From Melastoma dodecandrum (lineage: Eukaryota; Streptophyta; Magnoliopsida; Myrtales; Melastomataceae), in NCBI GenBank assembly GCA_029817715.1, contig JARUPY010000394.1, positions 558,001 through 622,000 on the forward strand: a stretch of 64,000 bases of DNA, given 5' to 3'. The position numbers and the translations under genes are program-made. Shown here one piece after another: positions 24,130-35,445 of this stretch. The notes below the pieces were generated by a model. The model searched no databases. It saw only the letters and a program-made list of their open reading frames with translations, and was not told the origin of the DNA. Position 1 is the first letter of the stretch. Each line of letters opens with the position of its first letter.

Positions 24130-24790
24130 GGGTATCTTTTAAAGCTCTATGCAACATTTGGTTGATGAGTTTTCCTACATCAATATTCATTGTCTTCAAT
24201 ATGCAAAACATCAGTGTTTGTCCCTAAAATGAGTCTCACCGAGACAAACCAAACCCACATTTTTGCCTTATCAGTGAGATCTTCGTCATGTAATGCCAAA
24301 GGTTCATTCCTTCTTAACTTCTTTCATGTTGCCCCTTGTCTAGTTAAACATTCAAGCACATCACCTGCACTAAAATACTTGTTAAGATATTTGGTAAACT
24401 CATCTGGTTGGGCAGGGGAAGATGTAATAATACAGCAAAAGTTTGAGATCGAAATAATATTAGATTTACCTCTAACTCTAATGCTTTCATGATTTTCATC
24501 ATAAGTGCTCGCATTGGCATTTTCCTTATAATTGGAGCCACCGTAGCTCCCGAAGGAGACAAAAAATGTTTCAAGTGCATATGCCTAATATGCAACCTAT
24601 AATTTTATATAGCACAATGACGTACCTCGAACCACCCACGTTCAGGAACTAAGGTCTAGCTCACCATTGTCTCTCTATAATTTTGGAGGGCGTCATCTGA
24701 CAAGTTTCTCCCTCTAACAACCCCCGACGAACTCCCCGCTGTTGGTTTCATTTTGGATGCCATCACAATTGAGCACTCACGATCTCTACA
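24130..24790 (-). pseudogene. Possible fragment of a plant-transposon / Athila env-like ORF
   Basis: The minus strand from about 24,765 starts MASKMKPTAGSSSGVV and runs for some 35 residues to a stop. In another frame from 24,595 it reads HLKHFLSPSGATVAPIIRKM. A Ser-rich 'M-A-x-K...S-S-S-G' start followed by this pattern resembles the third, envelope-like ORF of Athila-type elements ('putative plant transposon protein'). Pol of an Athila element lies just above it in the right orientation. The match is weak and from memory of the family only; the segment is broken by stops. Confidence 0.3.
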
Positions 24791-25019
24791 AGCTATAATA
24801 GTCCATGATCACAGAACCACAAGATGAATAACGAGTTTACCGGAATGCTTAGGCATGGGTGTTAGAGTGTGAAGATGATGTAGATTCGGGAGCGAACAAT
24901 GAGCAAGTGTGGATGATGGGTTTGGTCGTTAGGGTCGACACTCTCCTACAAAATATGTAAAGTGATTAAGGTAAGAGGAGAAAAAGAGGTATGCCATTTT
25001 TATGATTTTGTTAGTCAAT

Positions 25020-26640
25020 TTTTCTTAATTTTCAGGAGGTGCAGCTGCACTAAACATAATAACTTTGGCACCAACACCTGCAGAACTTATGAAAAGTAAA
25101 CACAAAAACGAGAAATTCTGGTCCAGTAATCGTACAATTCCCTTGTGCATTATCTAAGGTACGATTAGCATCATAAATAACATAAAAAACTTTGCCTACC
25201 CTTTATCCTGACACAACACCCTAGCATCCCACATCAATTCAAAAGGCAATAAGGATAGGTTAGGATGATAACCTCTTCTTTAACTCAATGGAAGCTGGGA
25301 TGCATGCTTCATAGGAGGCGAATGGTTTGTCCTTCTCCAACAAATTGCAAAGTGGTTTGGTGATCTTAGAGAAATCCTTGATAAATGTATAGTAAAAACC
25401 GACATTCCCAAGAAAACTTCTAACTACTTTAGCAGAGGTTGGGGGTGGCAACTTCTCAATGGTTTCGATCTTTGCTGTATCCATTATAATTCCATTGCTT
25501 AATATCCCTTGTTCAAGTACAATACCATCTCTAACCATGAATTGTCATTTCTCCTAATTTAAGATTAGATTAGTCTCTTCACATCTTTCAAGAACTATAG
25601 TTAAATTCATCAAACAATTAGAATATGATGTACCAAAAACAAAGAAGTTTTCCATGATTACCTCAAGAACATTTTCAACCATATCAAAAAAATCGCCATC
25701 ATACATCGTTGAAAAATAGCCAGTGCATTACACAATTCAAAAGGCATACGACGGAAAGCAAAAGTACCGTATGGACATGTAAAGGTTGTCTTCTCTTGGT
25801 CTACAGGAGCAATCAAAGTTTGATTGTATCCGGTGTTCCCATTCAAGAAATAATATAACTTCTTACCTGCCAACCTGTCGAGCATTCGGTCAATAAAGTG
25901 AAGGGGAAAGTGATCCTTCCTAGTTGCCTAGGTCGGCTTATGATAATGCATGCATACTGTCAATCCAAGCACCGTTCCTATTGTACGAGTTTGTTTGTCT
26001 CATTGTCAACCACCGTCATGCCCCCCTTTTTGTGCACACATTGCACAAGACTTACCTATGAAATATCAGAAATATGATAAATAACGCACGCATATAATCA
26101 TTTGATTATCTCATTTTTCACTACTTCCTTCATATTCGTGTTAAGTCGCCGCAGAGCTTCAACTGAAGCTTTGTAATTATCATCCAAGAGGATCTTGTGC
26201 ATGCAAATAAAAGGGTTTATCCTTGGATTTCTGCGATCGTCTAACCTAAGGCTCGTTTGTGCTTCTTAAGGATTTTAGTAACTCCTCTTCCTCTTAGTCT
26301 ATCAAATCTACAAAGAAGATGACGGGTAAGGTATGAGAGAGATTAGGATGAGCAGACCTCATGTCCTTAACGGGGGTTCGACGGTTGTTCCAATGTCTCG
26401 AAGTGAGTTGACCCTTCTTGTCAAATATTTTGGGGACCCTGTAATGCTTTGGTTTTTATGCACTTCTTCAACTTCGGTTGGTGTAGCATGTGTTAAGGGA
26501 GAATCAATTGTATGCTAAGCTGAGTAAATGTGAATTCAACAATGCTTTCAAATGATCGTTATGGTTTACTTGTGAGAAATACTCGGAGGAATACATGTCC
26601 ACAATATCGAGAAATAAACATTCGTCGTCATCATTTGGTC
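25020..26640 (-). pseudogene. RT and RNase H of Athila-type Ty3/gypsy, decayed and 3'-truncated
   Basis: Reading down: a segment at 26,150-26,000 (EVVKNEIIK, then KKGGMTVVDNETNKLV, with stops), the RT motifs LDRLAGKKLYYFLNGNTGYNQ (25,880-25,825) and YGTFAFRRMPFELCNA (about 25,760). The Y-x-DD box region near 25,650 is degraded. A thumb/connection block follows (KIETIEKLPPPTSAKVVRSFLGNVGFY near 25,450). RNase H-like traces reach about 25,030 (LPFELMWDA, GAKVIMF), and then similarity stops. The integrase is absent, so the element lost its 3' half or it lies beyond a rearrangement. Confidence 0.8.
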
Positions 26641-27030
26641 ATTTCATAGATTTATAAACATTAAATCCACTTAATGGTCATGACACAGATAGTCGTCAAC
26701 TCTCTCTTTTTGACATCAATTAATGCTCATCATGTAGCTACGAATGGCCGACCCAAGATGACCAAAATTTGTTGATCCACCTCAAAGTCTAAAACAAGGA
26801 AGTCAGCAAGGAATGTGAATTTATGTACCTTCACCAACAAATTCTTAACTATCCCTTCAAGATAGGTAATAGACCAATCGACTAATTATAAAGATACTGA
26901 TGTGGGTTTTATCTCACCTAAGCCTAACGCTTTGTAGACAGAAAATGGCATTAGATTAATGCTTGGCCCTAAGTCACATGAAGCCTTCCTGAAAAATGTT
27001 GAACCGATTGTGCACAAAATTGTAAAACTA
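26641..27030 (-). pseudogene. Aspartic protease of Athila-type element, decayed
   Basis: The minus strand from 27,030 reads PGSFTILCTIG, then LGPSINLMPFSVYKALGLGE and ITYLEGIVKNLLVKVHKFTFLADFLVLDFE, with ILGRPFVAT at the end. These are the blocks of Athila-type proteases. The active-site position reads C-D-L-G-P-S, so the expected D-x-G-A/S is altered. Stops interrupt it. Confidence 0.75.
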
Positions 27031-28740
27031 CCGGGATCCTTTAGTTTTAGTGACAACTGAGTTACTTGACTCGGTTAGCACCACCGTCTCGAAATCGCCT
27101 AATCTTCTAATCTTTGAGAGTACTTCCTTCATAAACTTGACGTACTGGGGAATCTGCTCAACAGCATCTGCAAAAGGAATATTAATGTGAAGCTTTTGTG
27201 TTCTTTGTGGAAAGGGTAGTACTGGACGCTCCATTTTCTTCGTCGTAGTTTCAGTCATCTATATCCTTTGCTTAGAATTAATTGAAGACTCGATAGGCAT
27301 GACACTCTCCATCGGTTGATTGATTTGAATGTGTCCATCGGGATTGTTTGCTGACTTTATCTCAGATGTGGTCTGATTCATTTCTACACTAATACTTCTT
27401 TCCTCAAGCGTTCGACCATTCCTCAAAGTGATCGCCTTTGCTTGTTCCATCGGATTCACCCATGTATCACTTGGTAATGACCCATATGGTCTGAAATTTA
27501 TAGATTGTGCCAACTGACTAACTTGGTTATCCAAATTTCGGATAGATGTCGCTTGGTTCTTCATCAAACGTCTTGATTAGCCATATACTTCATCATCATC
27601 TCCTCAAAATTTGGCTTCGTTTTTATCTATGTGCATAAAGCTGCTGGAAATTTGAAGGTGGTGGTGCTTGATTCCCTACCACTTGTGATCCTTTCCAAGA
27701 AAGGTTTGGGTTATTTCTCCAACCCGGATTATATGTATTGAAGAAAGGGTTATTCTTCTGGTTTCCGATGAAATTCGCTTCTTCCATGCTCGCCTATACA
27801 GTTCAGTTAAGTAATTTGCTATGTATATCTCGCAGTGGCTTAAAGTACCTTGAACTTAATTGACATTCACGATCTCAAACTTCTTAATGAGAGCCTCTAA
27901 TTGAACTTGAATTGAGGTCAGGGTATCTAGATTATGTACTCCGGATGTTCTTCTTCTACTCATCCTCTCAAAATGTTGATTTAGCATACAGGTTTTCATC
28001 ATCGTTTCCAAGAGCTCTAATCCCTGGACGTAGGATTTCTTTAAGAATGATCCACTGATGCTATATTTAAATCTTTATGAGAGGATTCTGTCAGTCCATT
28101 ATAGAATGCATCCATCCTAGAAGTTCATGGTATGGGCATTAGTCAAAGTGTTTAAAATGCTCCGACACTTCGAAAAAGGATTCCATATCTTCATGTCTGA
28201 AAGTAGTAATCTCGTTTCTCATGCGCTTCGATGGAGGAAAATAAAGGTCTGGAAAAGCTTCTCCACTTGCGCCATAAGGTGAAAGAATTCACTGGGAGTG
28301 AATGGAACCAACCCAACGCTTTGTCCATCAGCGAGAACGCGAGCAACTTCTATGTCATAGCATCTTGTGGGACTTTGTTTTGCCTAAAAGTGCCATAAAC
28401 ACTCAGGAATTTGCTCAAGTGCTCATGCAGGTCCTCCAGCGGTGTTTCTCTGAACTGAATTGATTTTTGGATTATCTTCATCACCGACGTCATTATCTCA
28501 TAATCTCGAGCCTGGATAGTTGGCAGTGCAACACAAGACCACTGAACTCCACAATCGATTTGTTGTCCAAATCCAGTATTCCTTCATTACCTCTTATTGG
28601 GACAAGGTTGTCTCCCACTTGATTCTCCTGATTATCATCACCTATAGCTTCCTGTTGCACTCTTAACCTGTGCCAAAATTGCTTGTGAAATGTCCTCTCG
28701 ATTTCGGGGTCGAAAGGAACCAACTTTGTGCTTTCGCTTC
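27031..28740 (-). pseudogene. Gag of Athila-type Ty3/gypsy, decayed
   Basis: It starts near 28,723 (MVPFDPEIERTFHKQF). The capsid-like blocks follow with frame breaks: a SIQFRETPLEDLHEHLSKFL stretch at about 28,440 and a LLAFSLMDKALGWFHSLP stretch at about 28,340. The C-terminal blocks are 27,567-27,259 (RNLDNQVSQLAQSINFRP, LPSDTWVNPMEQAKAITLRNG) and 27,258-27,028 (VLPFPQR, KLHINIPFADAVEQIPQYVKFM, EVLSKIRRLGDFETVVL). This order is diagnostic of Athila. Multiple stops and frameshifts make it inactive. Confidence 0.85.
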
Positions 28741-28840
28741 GTTAATAAGAAAATAAAACAAAAATAAAAGAAAATAAGAAAAATTGGATCGTCAATCGAT
28801 TACCAATAATGAATGTAAAAGAAAATTCTTCGAAAAAAAA

Positions 28841-28860
28841 ATTCCCCGGCAGTGATGCCA
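28841..28860 (-). promoter_or_regulatory. Primer-binding site, Athila type (tRNA-Asp-like)
   Basis: The minus strand reads TGGCATCACTGCCGGGGAAT, a diverged version of the Athila PBS (TGGCGCCGTTGCCGGGGA), 5 bases (AATTT) after the LTR end ...CGCACATCA at 28,866. It confirms that the gag-pol remnant at 25.0-28.7 kb runs on the minus strand and that its 5' LTR starts here. Confidence 0.8.
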
Positions 28861-28865
28861 AAATT

Positions 28866-29482
28866 TGATGTGCGTCGTTAAGGCAACCAAAAATTTTCTT
28901 TTTCGACCTAACTAGAATAGCAAGGGAAAGTAAGGGTCAATCCCGCTGAGTATTTGACTGATAAAATACTTATAACGTCGTTCTTAGTACTAAATTGAGG
29001 TCAAGCATAAGTTAAAGAATATTGTTTTCGAATAAAAGTACGAAGATTAAATTAACAAGTGACAATCAATAATAGAAATATCTAGGACGTCCAACTTCCG
29101 TGACACCATGTATCTAATTCCATACTCTATTCTTAGGTAAAAAGCTAGTGGTGACCCATTGTTTTAATCCTATGTGTGTTACATAAGGTGTTATGATATA
29201 TTCCTATCATTCACACGACTAGTCCGGTTTCCCAACACTTCAACTACTTAGGTTATCAAATTTGATATTTATTCTAGACTACCCTTCCGAGTTTCCCAAG
29301 ATTATTTGAGTAATATTAAGTGGTCATATTCACTTAACATGCATTAGGAACATAACTGGATAAACAATTATGAAGAAACGGAGTTCACGAGCTACATAGT
29401 AACACGAGGTTCTGATAACTCTGTGAAAGTAGGGTTATTTCGTATCCTTAACGAGGCTTTATGTGGTTAGTCGTACGAGTAT
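28866..29482 (-). mobile_element. Athila-type 5' LTR, PBS-side part
   Basis: The minus strand ends in GACGCACATCA next to the PBS and contains the typical CAGCGGGATTGACCCTTACT (28,933-28,952) and CTAGTTAGGTCGAAAAAG-type sequence. The LTR appears to continue at 30,892 beyond an inserted LTR-like block; its start was not located. No genes are present. Confidence 0.65.
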
Positions 29483-30891
29483 TGATAGGAATTTGGTAGG
29501 ATTTGAGTACTTTTTAGTTTAGTTTTAGTTTAAGTTGATTTTTATTATTTTCGTAGTTTTTTAATCTATTTTGATTTGAATCTTTTATTTGGTTGATGCC
29601 TCTTGGTTTGTCATGTTTTAATGTAGGAAAATGAAGGAGATTTTGAAGCTGGAACGAAGTGAAGTGCATATGAGCAGGAATTGTCCAGAGAACTGAAGGA
29701 CGCGCGTCCTTCAGTTCTCAGGGACGCGTCCTTGAAGGTTCTGTGGATTTTGGCGACCACTGACGAACCTACTCCCAAATCGTTCGAGGAGTCTTCAAAT
29801 CTTCCTGATGCCACATTATGAAGACATAGAGGATCAATTAGGCATTTATTTTGGTAGTTTAGGTTATTTTATTTTATTCTCCCTAGACATATTATTTAGA
29901 TTTGAAGAATATTAGGAAATCTTTCTTTAGAGGGGATCTATATATCCTAGTTCTAGAGGTAACTCTAGGGGACAATTCCTTTTGGCTTTTAGAGTCTTTT
30001 CTTTTGGTGAAGAACGGAGGAGACATTCGACTCGGAGACGGCTAGGGTTGAAGCGTGATTAAGACTAGGCGACTACTTCTCGGATCGGAGGATTCGAGAG
30101 GGCGTTTTTTCTTTTCTTGCCCCTCTTTGATTATTATGTCGCTCTCCTTTTCTTTTGAATTTGAGTTGAATTTCTTTTACGCTATGAACTAATTTCTTTT
30201 TCTAGGACTTGAATGGAACTTAGCAATTTTATTTAACGAGTGAATTCCTTTTCTCCGTGTTATTCAAATTCGTGTTGTTACTTATTCAAATCTTGATCTT
30301 AATGCGTTTAATTGCCTGATCACCAATTAATTTGAACTGGAGACCTATTCGGGCTTGGAAAAGTTGTTTAGGTTAAGCCGTGGATTGAATAGCCTAAGTT
30401 AGCGTCTCGTTGGAAAACGGAGCTAATTAGCGAAAGGGATAGGAATATACCGAATCGCCTTAGGTAGCCATTTAGGGTTGTTGCATAATGGGTTCCCACT
30501 AGTTAATTGCCTAGGAATAGAGTGATTAGCTCGATACGGGGAATACGCCCTTAGAGCTTTCGGAAGAGGCGTAAGGAGATAATTGAACCCTAGGTTAGTA
30601 ACTTGAGAATTTGATAACTGGAGAAAGGAAGGAACGAGTTAGATAATTCGTTAGGGGAAATTGATAGTCCTAGGCTTTTATTAATTGATTTAATCATCGT
30701 TATTTGCACTCTCGTTTTCAGTTTTACTCTCAATTCAATCTTGTTTGACTTGACCTCGAAATTGTTAAACGTGCGATCGTTAGGAATTTTTCTCTGTTGA
30801 TTCTCTGTGGGAACGACCTCTACTTGCCCTATCTACAAGTTAGTTAGGTTTGCTAGAGTATTTAATTTGCCGCCTTAGACAAGCGTGATCA
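29483..30891 (+). mobile_element. Plus-strand LTR-like block (candidate solo LTR)
   Basis: Begins TGATAGGAATTTGG and ends AAGCGTGATCA. Near the end it has CTCTGTGGGAACGACCTC, the phrase usual close to the 3' end of Athila-like LTRs, but on the plus strand and so opposite to its surroundings. TATATATCC at 29,938 could be the LTR TATA box. The sequence ACGCGCGTCCTTCAG / GGGACGCGTCCTTGAAGG near 29,700 forms a local near-repeat. Flanking 5-mers (AGTAT and GGTTC) do not match, so the solo-LTR interpretation is provisional. The minus ORF at 29,611-29,814 is not a gene. Confidence 0.5.
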
Positions 30892-31052
30892 GGTTCCATC
30901 GTAGTCCTAAAAATACAAATTAGCTCATAACTAAAGTAAACGAAAACATCGATTCAATTCCATAGGTAAACAACGACATGAGAAAACTAAAACAAGAATT
31001 TGGGAGGAATCGTCTCCAGTTTGATGTAGCTAACTTTTATTTCGAGCATGAA

Positions 31053-31095
<43 letters not shown>

Positions 31096-31250
31096 TTATT
31101 TAATTTTCTTTCTCTTGATGTGTTTAATGTTTAAATAAAATTTCGTGATTATCGCAATTTATTGTGCATTTTTATTAATTAAATTTTTTAATTAAAAAAA
31201 TTGATGGAAGATTAAATTTAAAGTATTGCATATTGGATTGTTGCATATTC
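30892..31250. other. Rest of LTR/flank with (AAT)n microsatellite
   Basis: AT-rich, no gene. It carries the microsatellite at 31,053-31,094. It probably contains the remaining part of the Athila-type LTR and the start of the copia element, but no LTR edges were resolved. Confidence 0.4.
31053..31094 (+). repeat. (AAT)n microsatellite
   Basis: About 14 uninterrupted AAT units, following ATGAA and ending in TAATG. It is likely to vary in length among individuals. Confidence 0.95.
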
Positions 31251-31259
31251 CTATGTCAT

Positions 31260-31860
31260 GACATGGATGATATGGATGATCCTTAACAATATGGATGACA
31301 CAATATCTCAAAAGTGTGGTCTTATGGATATCCGCCAAACAACTATGGGAATATCTAAAGGAGATGTATGGTCATGAGAATAATATTTCTCGAGTGTACG
31401 AGTTGTATGAGTAGTTCTTTGCTCTACGCTACAGAGACATCTCTCCTGGAGTTTTATGATGCACTCCGTGGGTTATGTGATGAACTTGATCTTTACCAGC
31501 CAATTGTTATCAAAGCCCAAACATTGCGCGAGTATCATGAAGGACTGGTTGTATCTAAGTTTCTTTCGAGAGTACATCTTGAAAGAGCTGCACAAATCTG
31601 TGGTTCGTTGTTGGGATGGGACACAATTCCAACCATGGCTACAACATAGTCTAGAGTGTTGCGCATATCCATTTGGTCTGGTCCTAGTGACTCAACATCT
31701 GTCTCATTAATTGTCAGACGAGGCTGTGGTCGTGATCGAGGATGCGATCATGGAAGGCCCCAACCTATGTCTTCTGGTCAACCTTGTGCAAACTGTGGAA
31801 AGATGGAACACCTTTCTGAAAAATGATCACAGAGGTTTGGAAACCGGTTTGGGAATTAGC
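31260..31860 (+). pseudogene. Ty1/copia gag with zinc knuckle, decayed
   Basis: The plus strand reads a WEYLKEMYGHENNISRVYE-like block at 31,340-31,405, then SLLEFYDALRGLCDELDLYQPI (31,440-31,505) and VVSKFLSRV, matching the copia capsid segment 'V-x-E-Y-Y-x-x-L-x-x-L-W-x-E-L-D-x-Y'. At 31,779-31,826 it reads PCANCGKMEHLSEK, the start of a C-x2-C zinc knuckle whose later ligand is lost to a stop. It is the 5' part of a copia element whose remaining pieces lie at 31.9-32.9, 38.4-38.8 and 50.8-52.0 kb. Confidence 0.8.
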
Positions 31861-32886
31861 CCTCGAGACTCCAGCATTTAGCTCAGTCACCAGCACGCCG
31901 CAAATTGCTTCATTAACATTTTTGTTAGGCTTCGCCAACCAGGATAACTCTTCTAACTCGTTTATCCCTATATCTCTTCAGGTAGGAAAAGACATATGAT
32001 CTCCTCTTAATGATTCTGGTGCGTCCTTTCACATTACTCGTTCTTCACGCTACATATCTTATGTAGGCCATCCTTCTCATTTAATGTCATTGTTGCTGAT
32101 GGACAATCTTGTCTTGTTCTATATCACTCTTTGATATTCTCTTTGTACCTAATTTCCCTATGAATTTGGTTTCTATGAGTCAACTCACGAAAAGTATCAA
32201 TTGTTCCTTACATTTTATCCCTCTCACTATGTTTTACATAATCACTAGAGTGGAAAGATGATTGGCCCGGGTATTGGTTCCTCTACATCAGCTTTTACTA
32301 CTACTCATATGTTGTCTTATATTTTATGGCATCAACCTTTGGATCATCCATTCTTTTATAACCTTTCTCGGGTTTTACGTGATTCGGTAAGTTTTGTTGT
32401 GAGTCTTCCCAATTAGAAAAGCACCACTTTTATGTCTCGTTTTATGTCCAGTAGCAGTGCTCCTTTTTTTTATAAGTTGTAGCAGTGCTCCTTTTGAGAT
32501 AGTACAATCAGACAATTAGGGTCCATATAGATATAAATATGTCTAGGGATAATGTTACCTTGATGATCTTCTTCGTGTCACTTGGGTTTATCTTTTGCGT
32601 GATAGCAGTCAAGAGCCTGATGTACAATTCTATAATGAAAATAAAAAATCAATTTGATGTTTATATTAAAATGTTGCGTACGAATAATGCACATGAATGA
32701 TATTTCTTCATTTTGTTATGCACACAATATCCTTCATCAAGCTACTTGTCCACATACTTCTCAATAAGAAATGGAGTTGTGGAACACAAACATCATCACC
32801 TGTTAAATGTCACACGCACTATCTTGGTACAGATGCATGCTTCGCGTCACTTTTGGGCGTCTCCAGATGCATGCTTCGCGTCACTT
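31861..32886 (+). pseudogene. Ty1/copia protease and integrase, decayed, broken off in integrase
   Basis: Protease trace at about 32,010 (NDSGASFHITRSSRY: the D-S-G-A active site is retained). The 'GAG-pre-integrase' segment is near 32,255-32,400 (a LWHQPLDHPFFYNL-like block). Integrase traces are INQFDVYIKMLRTNNAHE (about 32,640-32,700), where the D of the usual S-D-N-A is replaced by N, and NGVVEHKHHHLLNVTRTIL (about 32,770-32,830). It ends in a 34 bp tandem duplication: AGATGCATGCTTCGCGTCACTT occurs at 32,830 and again at 32,864. After that, unrelated sequence begins. Confidence 0.8.
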
Positions 32887-34015
32887 CCCTTGCGCGATCT
32901 CGACAGAGCAAACACAAAACCCTTGCCCAAGGTTCTCCTGCGTGGTCCCTCGAGACTACGGCTAAGCAGACACGGAACCCTTACCCAAGGTTAACCTGCA
33001 CACACAGAACATTACACCACAGACGTTGATCAGTCCCTTACCTTTTGTGCTCCCGGGATATCTGGCCTTCTCTCCAGCCCACTGCTCATTGGCCACGCTA
33101 GCAACCTGCCACACGCTTCCCGCCAATGTCTCCTGGAGCTTTGAACCGAGTCCCTCTCGTGGCCCTCGAGTCATTCTCCCGGAAGACTTCATCAATGATG
33201 CAGCCTTCTGTAGCTAGCGTTCCTTGTGTGTGACTAGCTCAAACGAAAAGTTACAAGTCCACGCTCTCTGGATTTTACAGCAATGACTAACACTAAAAGA
33301 ACTCCTCTATAAGCATGGCTGGATGTCTCTATTTAGAAAAAAATAGTCTAAGTGAAAATGTAGAAGGTAATTTGAATGATCAGCCTTCTTCAAACATCGA
33401 AACCGAAAGATTAGATAATAATACAATATATTATTTACAAAAACATTACTCCGAGGCATATATTCGTTTAGGTAATCAAGTCATATTAAATACGATTAAG
33501 ATATGAAAAAATTCCCATGAATACTGCAATCCTAAAGGTTCTGGCTGAATCTGATCAGCAACCTTCTACAAATGAAAATAATCAAAGATTAACATCCAAT
33601 TTGATTAAAACCGACACCATTTTGTTCAAGACACTTAAATGAATGTATTTCGACAGATGATAATGATAAACATCCTAAATAACGGTCCTTTGGTGGTCAG
33701 ATGAAACCTCAGAAGGTTTGGAGACAACCTTGCAGAACCTTACCATAAATAGAAGATTATATTTACTTCCATGGGAAATATAATTTCTATTGGGATTATT
33801 TGGAAATGTAATCAATTTAATTTGATCAGAATAATATCTTGATCAATTCATTTTTATTTCATAATTAAATAATTATTAAACAATCATTTAATTACAAAAA
33901 TATTTCTTACAGAAAGTTCTCAACGTGAGTTGCTTATGTAATGTAGATCTTTGACTTCTTTGTCACAGAAGGTCAAGACTCATCATCAAAACATATTCAA
34001 CAGTTACCAACGTCC
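32887..34015 (+). repeat. Non-coding repeat related to the 3.77-7.76 kb block
   Basis: No coding potential recognised. Shared features with 3.77-7.76 kb are the recurring AACCTTCT(G/A)(T/C)A words (for example 33,383, 33,550, 33,728), the AT-rich stretch with TTTGGAAATGTAAT, and the terminal CATCATCAAAACATATTCAA at 33,984, corresponding to the ends at 6739 and 7730. It separates the copia integrase from a gypsy RT. The ORF pair at 32,697-33,029 and 32,962-33,195 is spurious. Confidence 0.55.
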
Positions 34016-34019
34016 AGTG

Positions 34020-35445
34020 CAGTTGATTTTTTAATCAAGGTTGTTCCGGGTATAGAACCTGTTTTGAAGGCCCTGTATCCTACGGGATTAACAAAACTTC
34101 AAGAACTTACGGTGCAATTGCATGAGTTGTTAGTTAAAAGGTTTATGCGCCCAAGTGTGTCTCCTTGGGGTGAGCCTGTGTTGTTTGTTAAGAAAAAAGA
34201 TGATAATATGCGTATGTGTATTGACAACCGTTTACTAAATAAAGTGACTATTTAGAACAAATATCCATTGTAGAGAATAGATTATTTATTTGATCAGCTT
34301 CAGGGGTCAGTAATTTATTCTAAGATCGACTTGAGATCAGGATATCATCAAATTTGGGTGTGAGATTCAGATGTTATAAAGATAGTGTTTTGCACGAGAT
34401 ATGGGCACTCTGAGTTCTTGATGATGTTGTATGGGTTGGCAAATGCTCCGGAAACATTTATGGAGCCTAGGAATAGGATATTTCGGCCCTATTTGGATCA
34501 ATTTATTGTTGTGTTCATCGATGACATACTTGTGTCTTTAAAGATTATGGAGCAGCACACATAACATCTTTGGTTGGTGTAGCATGTGTTAAGGGAGAAT
34601 CAATTGTATGCTAAGCTGAGTAAATGTGATTTTTTGCTAAATAGCGTGAGTTTCTTGAGGCATGTTGTATCTACATAGGGGATGACAATGGATCTTGTTA
34701 AGGTTGAAGCAGTTCTGAATTGGCCAAGATCGACAACAGTGACAAAGGTACGAAGTTTTCTTGGGTTAGCTTGTTATTATAGATGTTTCATTAAGGGATG
34801 CTCCAAGATTGCCTTGTCGATGAGAAGGTTGATGAGGAAGGATGTCCTATTTGAGTGGACACTAGAGTATGAGGAGAGTTTCATTGAGTTGAAAGGGAGA
34901 TCGACAACGGCACCGGTGTTAGTTCTTTCTAGTGAGAGTGGTGGTTTCACAGTATTTTGTGATGCTTCATATCAAGGACTTGGGTGCGGGTTAATGCAAC
35001 ATGGAATGGTAATCGCTTATGCGTCTAGGTAGCTGAAACCATTTGAGCATAATTATCCTACGCATGACTTGGAGTTTGATGCAGTAGTACTTGTACTTAA
35101 GCTTTAGCGACACTATTTGTACAGTGAGACATTTGAGGTGTTTACTTATCACAAAACTTTAAAGTCCATGTTATCCTAGAATGAGTTGAACATGTGACAA
35201 AGAAGATGGATGGAGCTGCTAAAATATTATAACTACACAATCCCTTATCATCCAGGGAGAGCGAATGTGGTAGCTGATGCTTTGAGTCGAAAGTCGGGAT
35301 CCCTAATGTGTGTGGTTGTGAAAGAATGGAGGATTAGGGAAAAACTGAGCAACCTTGGTGTGCAATTTAAAATTGGATAGGAAGATGGTATTTTAATGAC
35401 TCTAATAATAGGGGTCAGAGTTGATGGAATGGATCTGCACGACAC
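34020..35445 (+). pseudogene. Reverse transcriptase and RNase H of Tekay-type Ty3/gypsy, decayed
   Basis: The plus strand starts inside pol (a [26 protein letters not shown] segment at 34,048). RT blocks are [40 protein letters not shown] (34,210-34,255), IYSKIDLRSGYHQI (34,315), [13 protein letters not shown] and [11 protein letters not shown] (catalytic F-I-DD, 34,505-34,535). The thumb/RNase H region is 34,682-35,032 (VRSFLGLACYYRCFIKG, FTVFCDASYQGLGCGLMQ), continuing to [15 protein letters not shown] at 35,250-35,290. At least ten in-frame stops break it. Gag and protease are missing upstream. Confidence 0.9.

Noticed and set aside
29478..30896. Target-site duplication around the plus-strand LTR-like block
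   Set aside because: The flanking 5-mers are AGTAT and GGTTC, which do not match.
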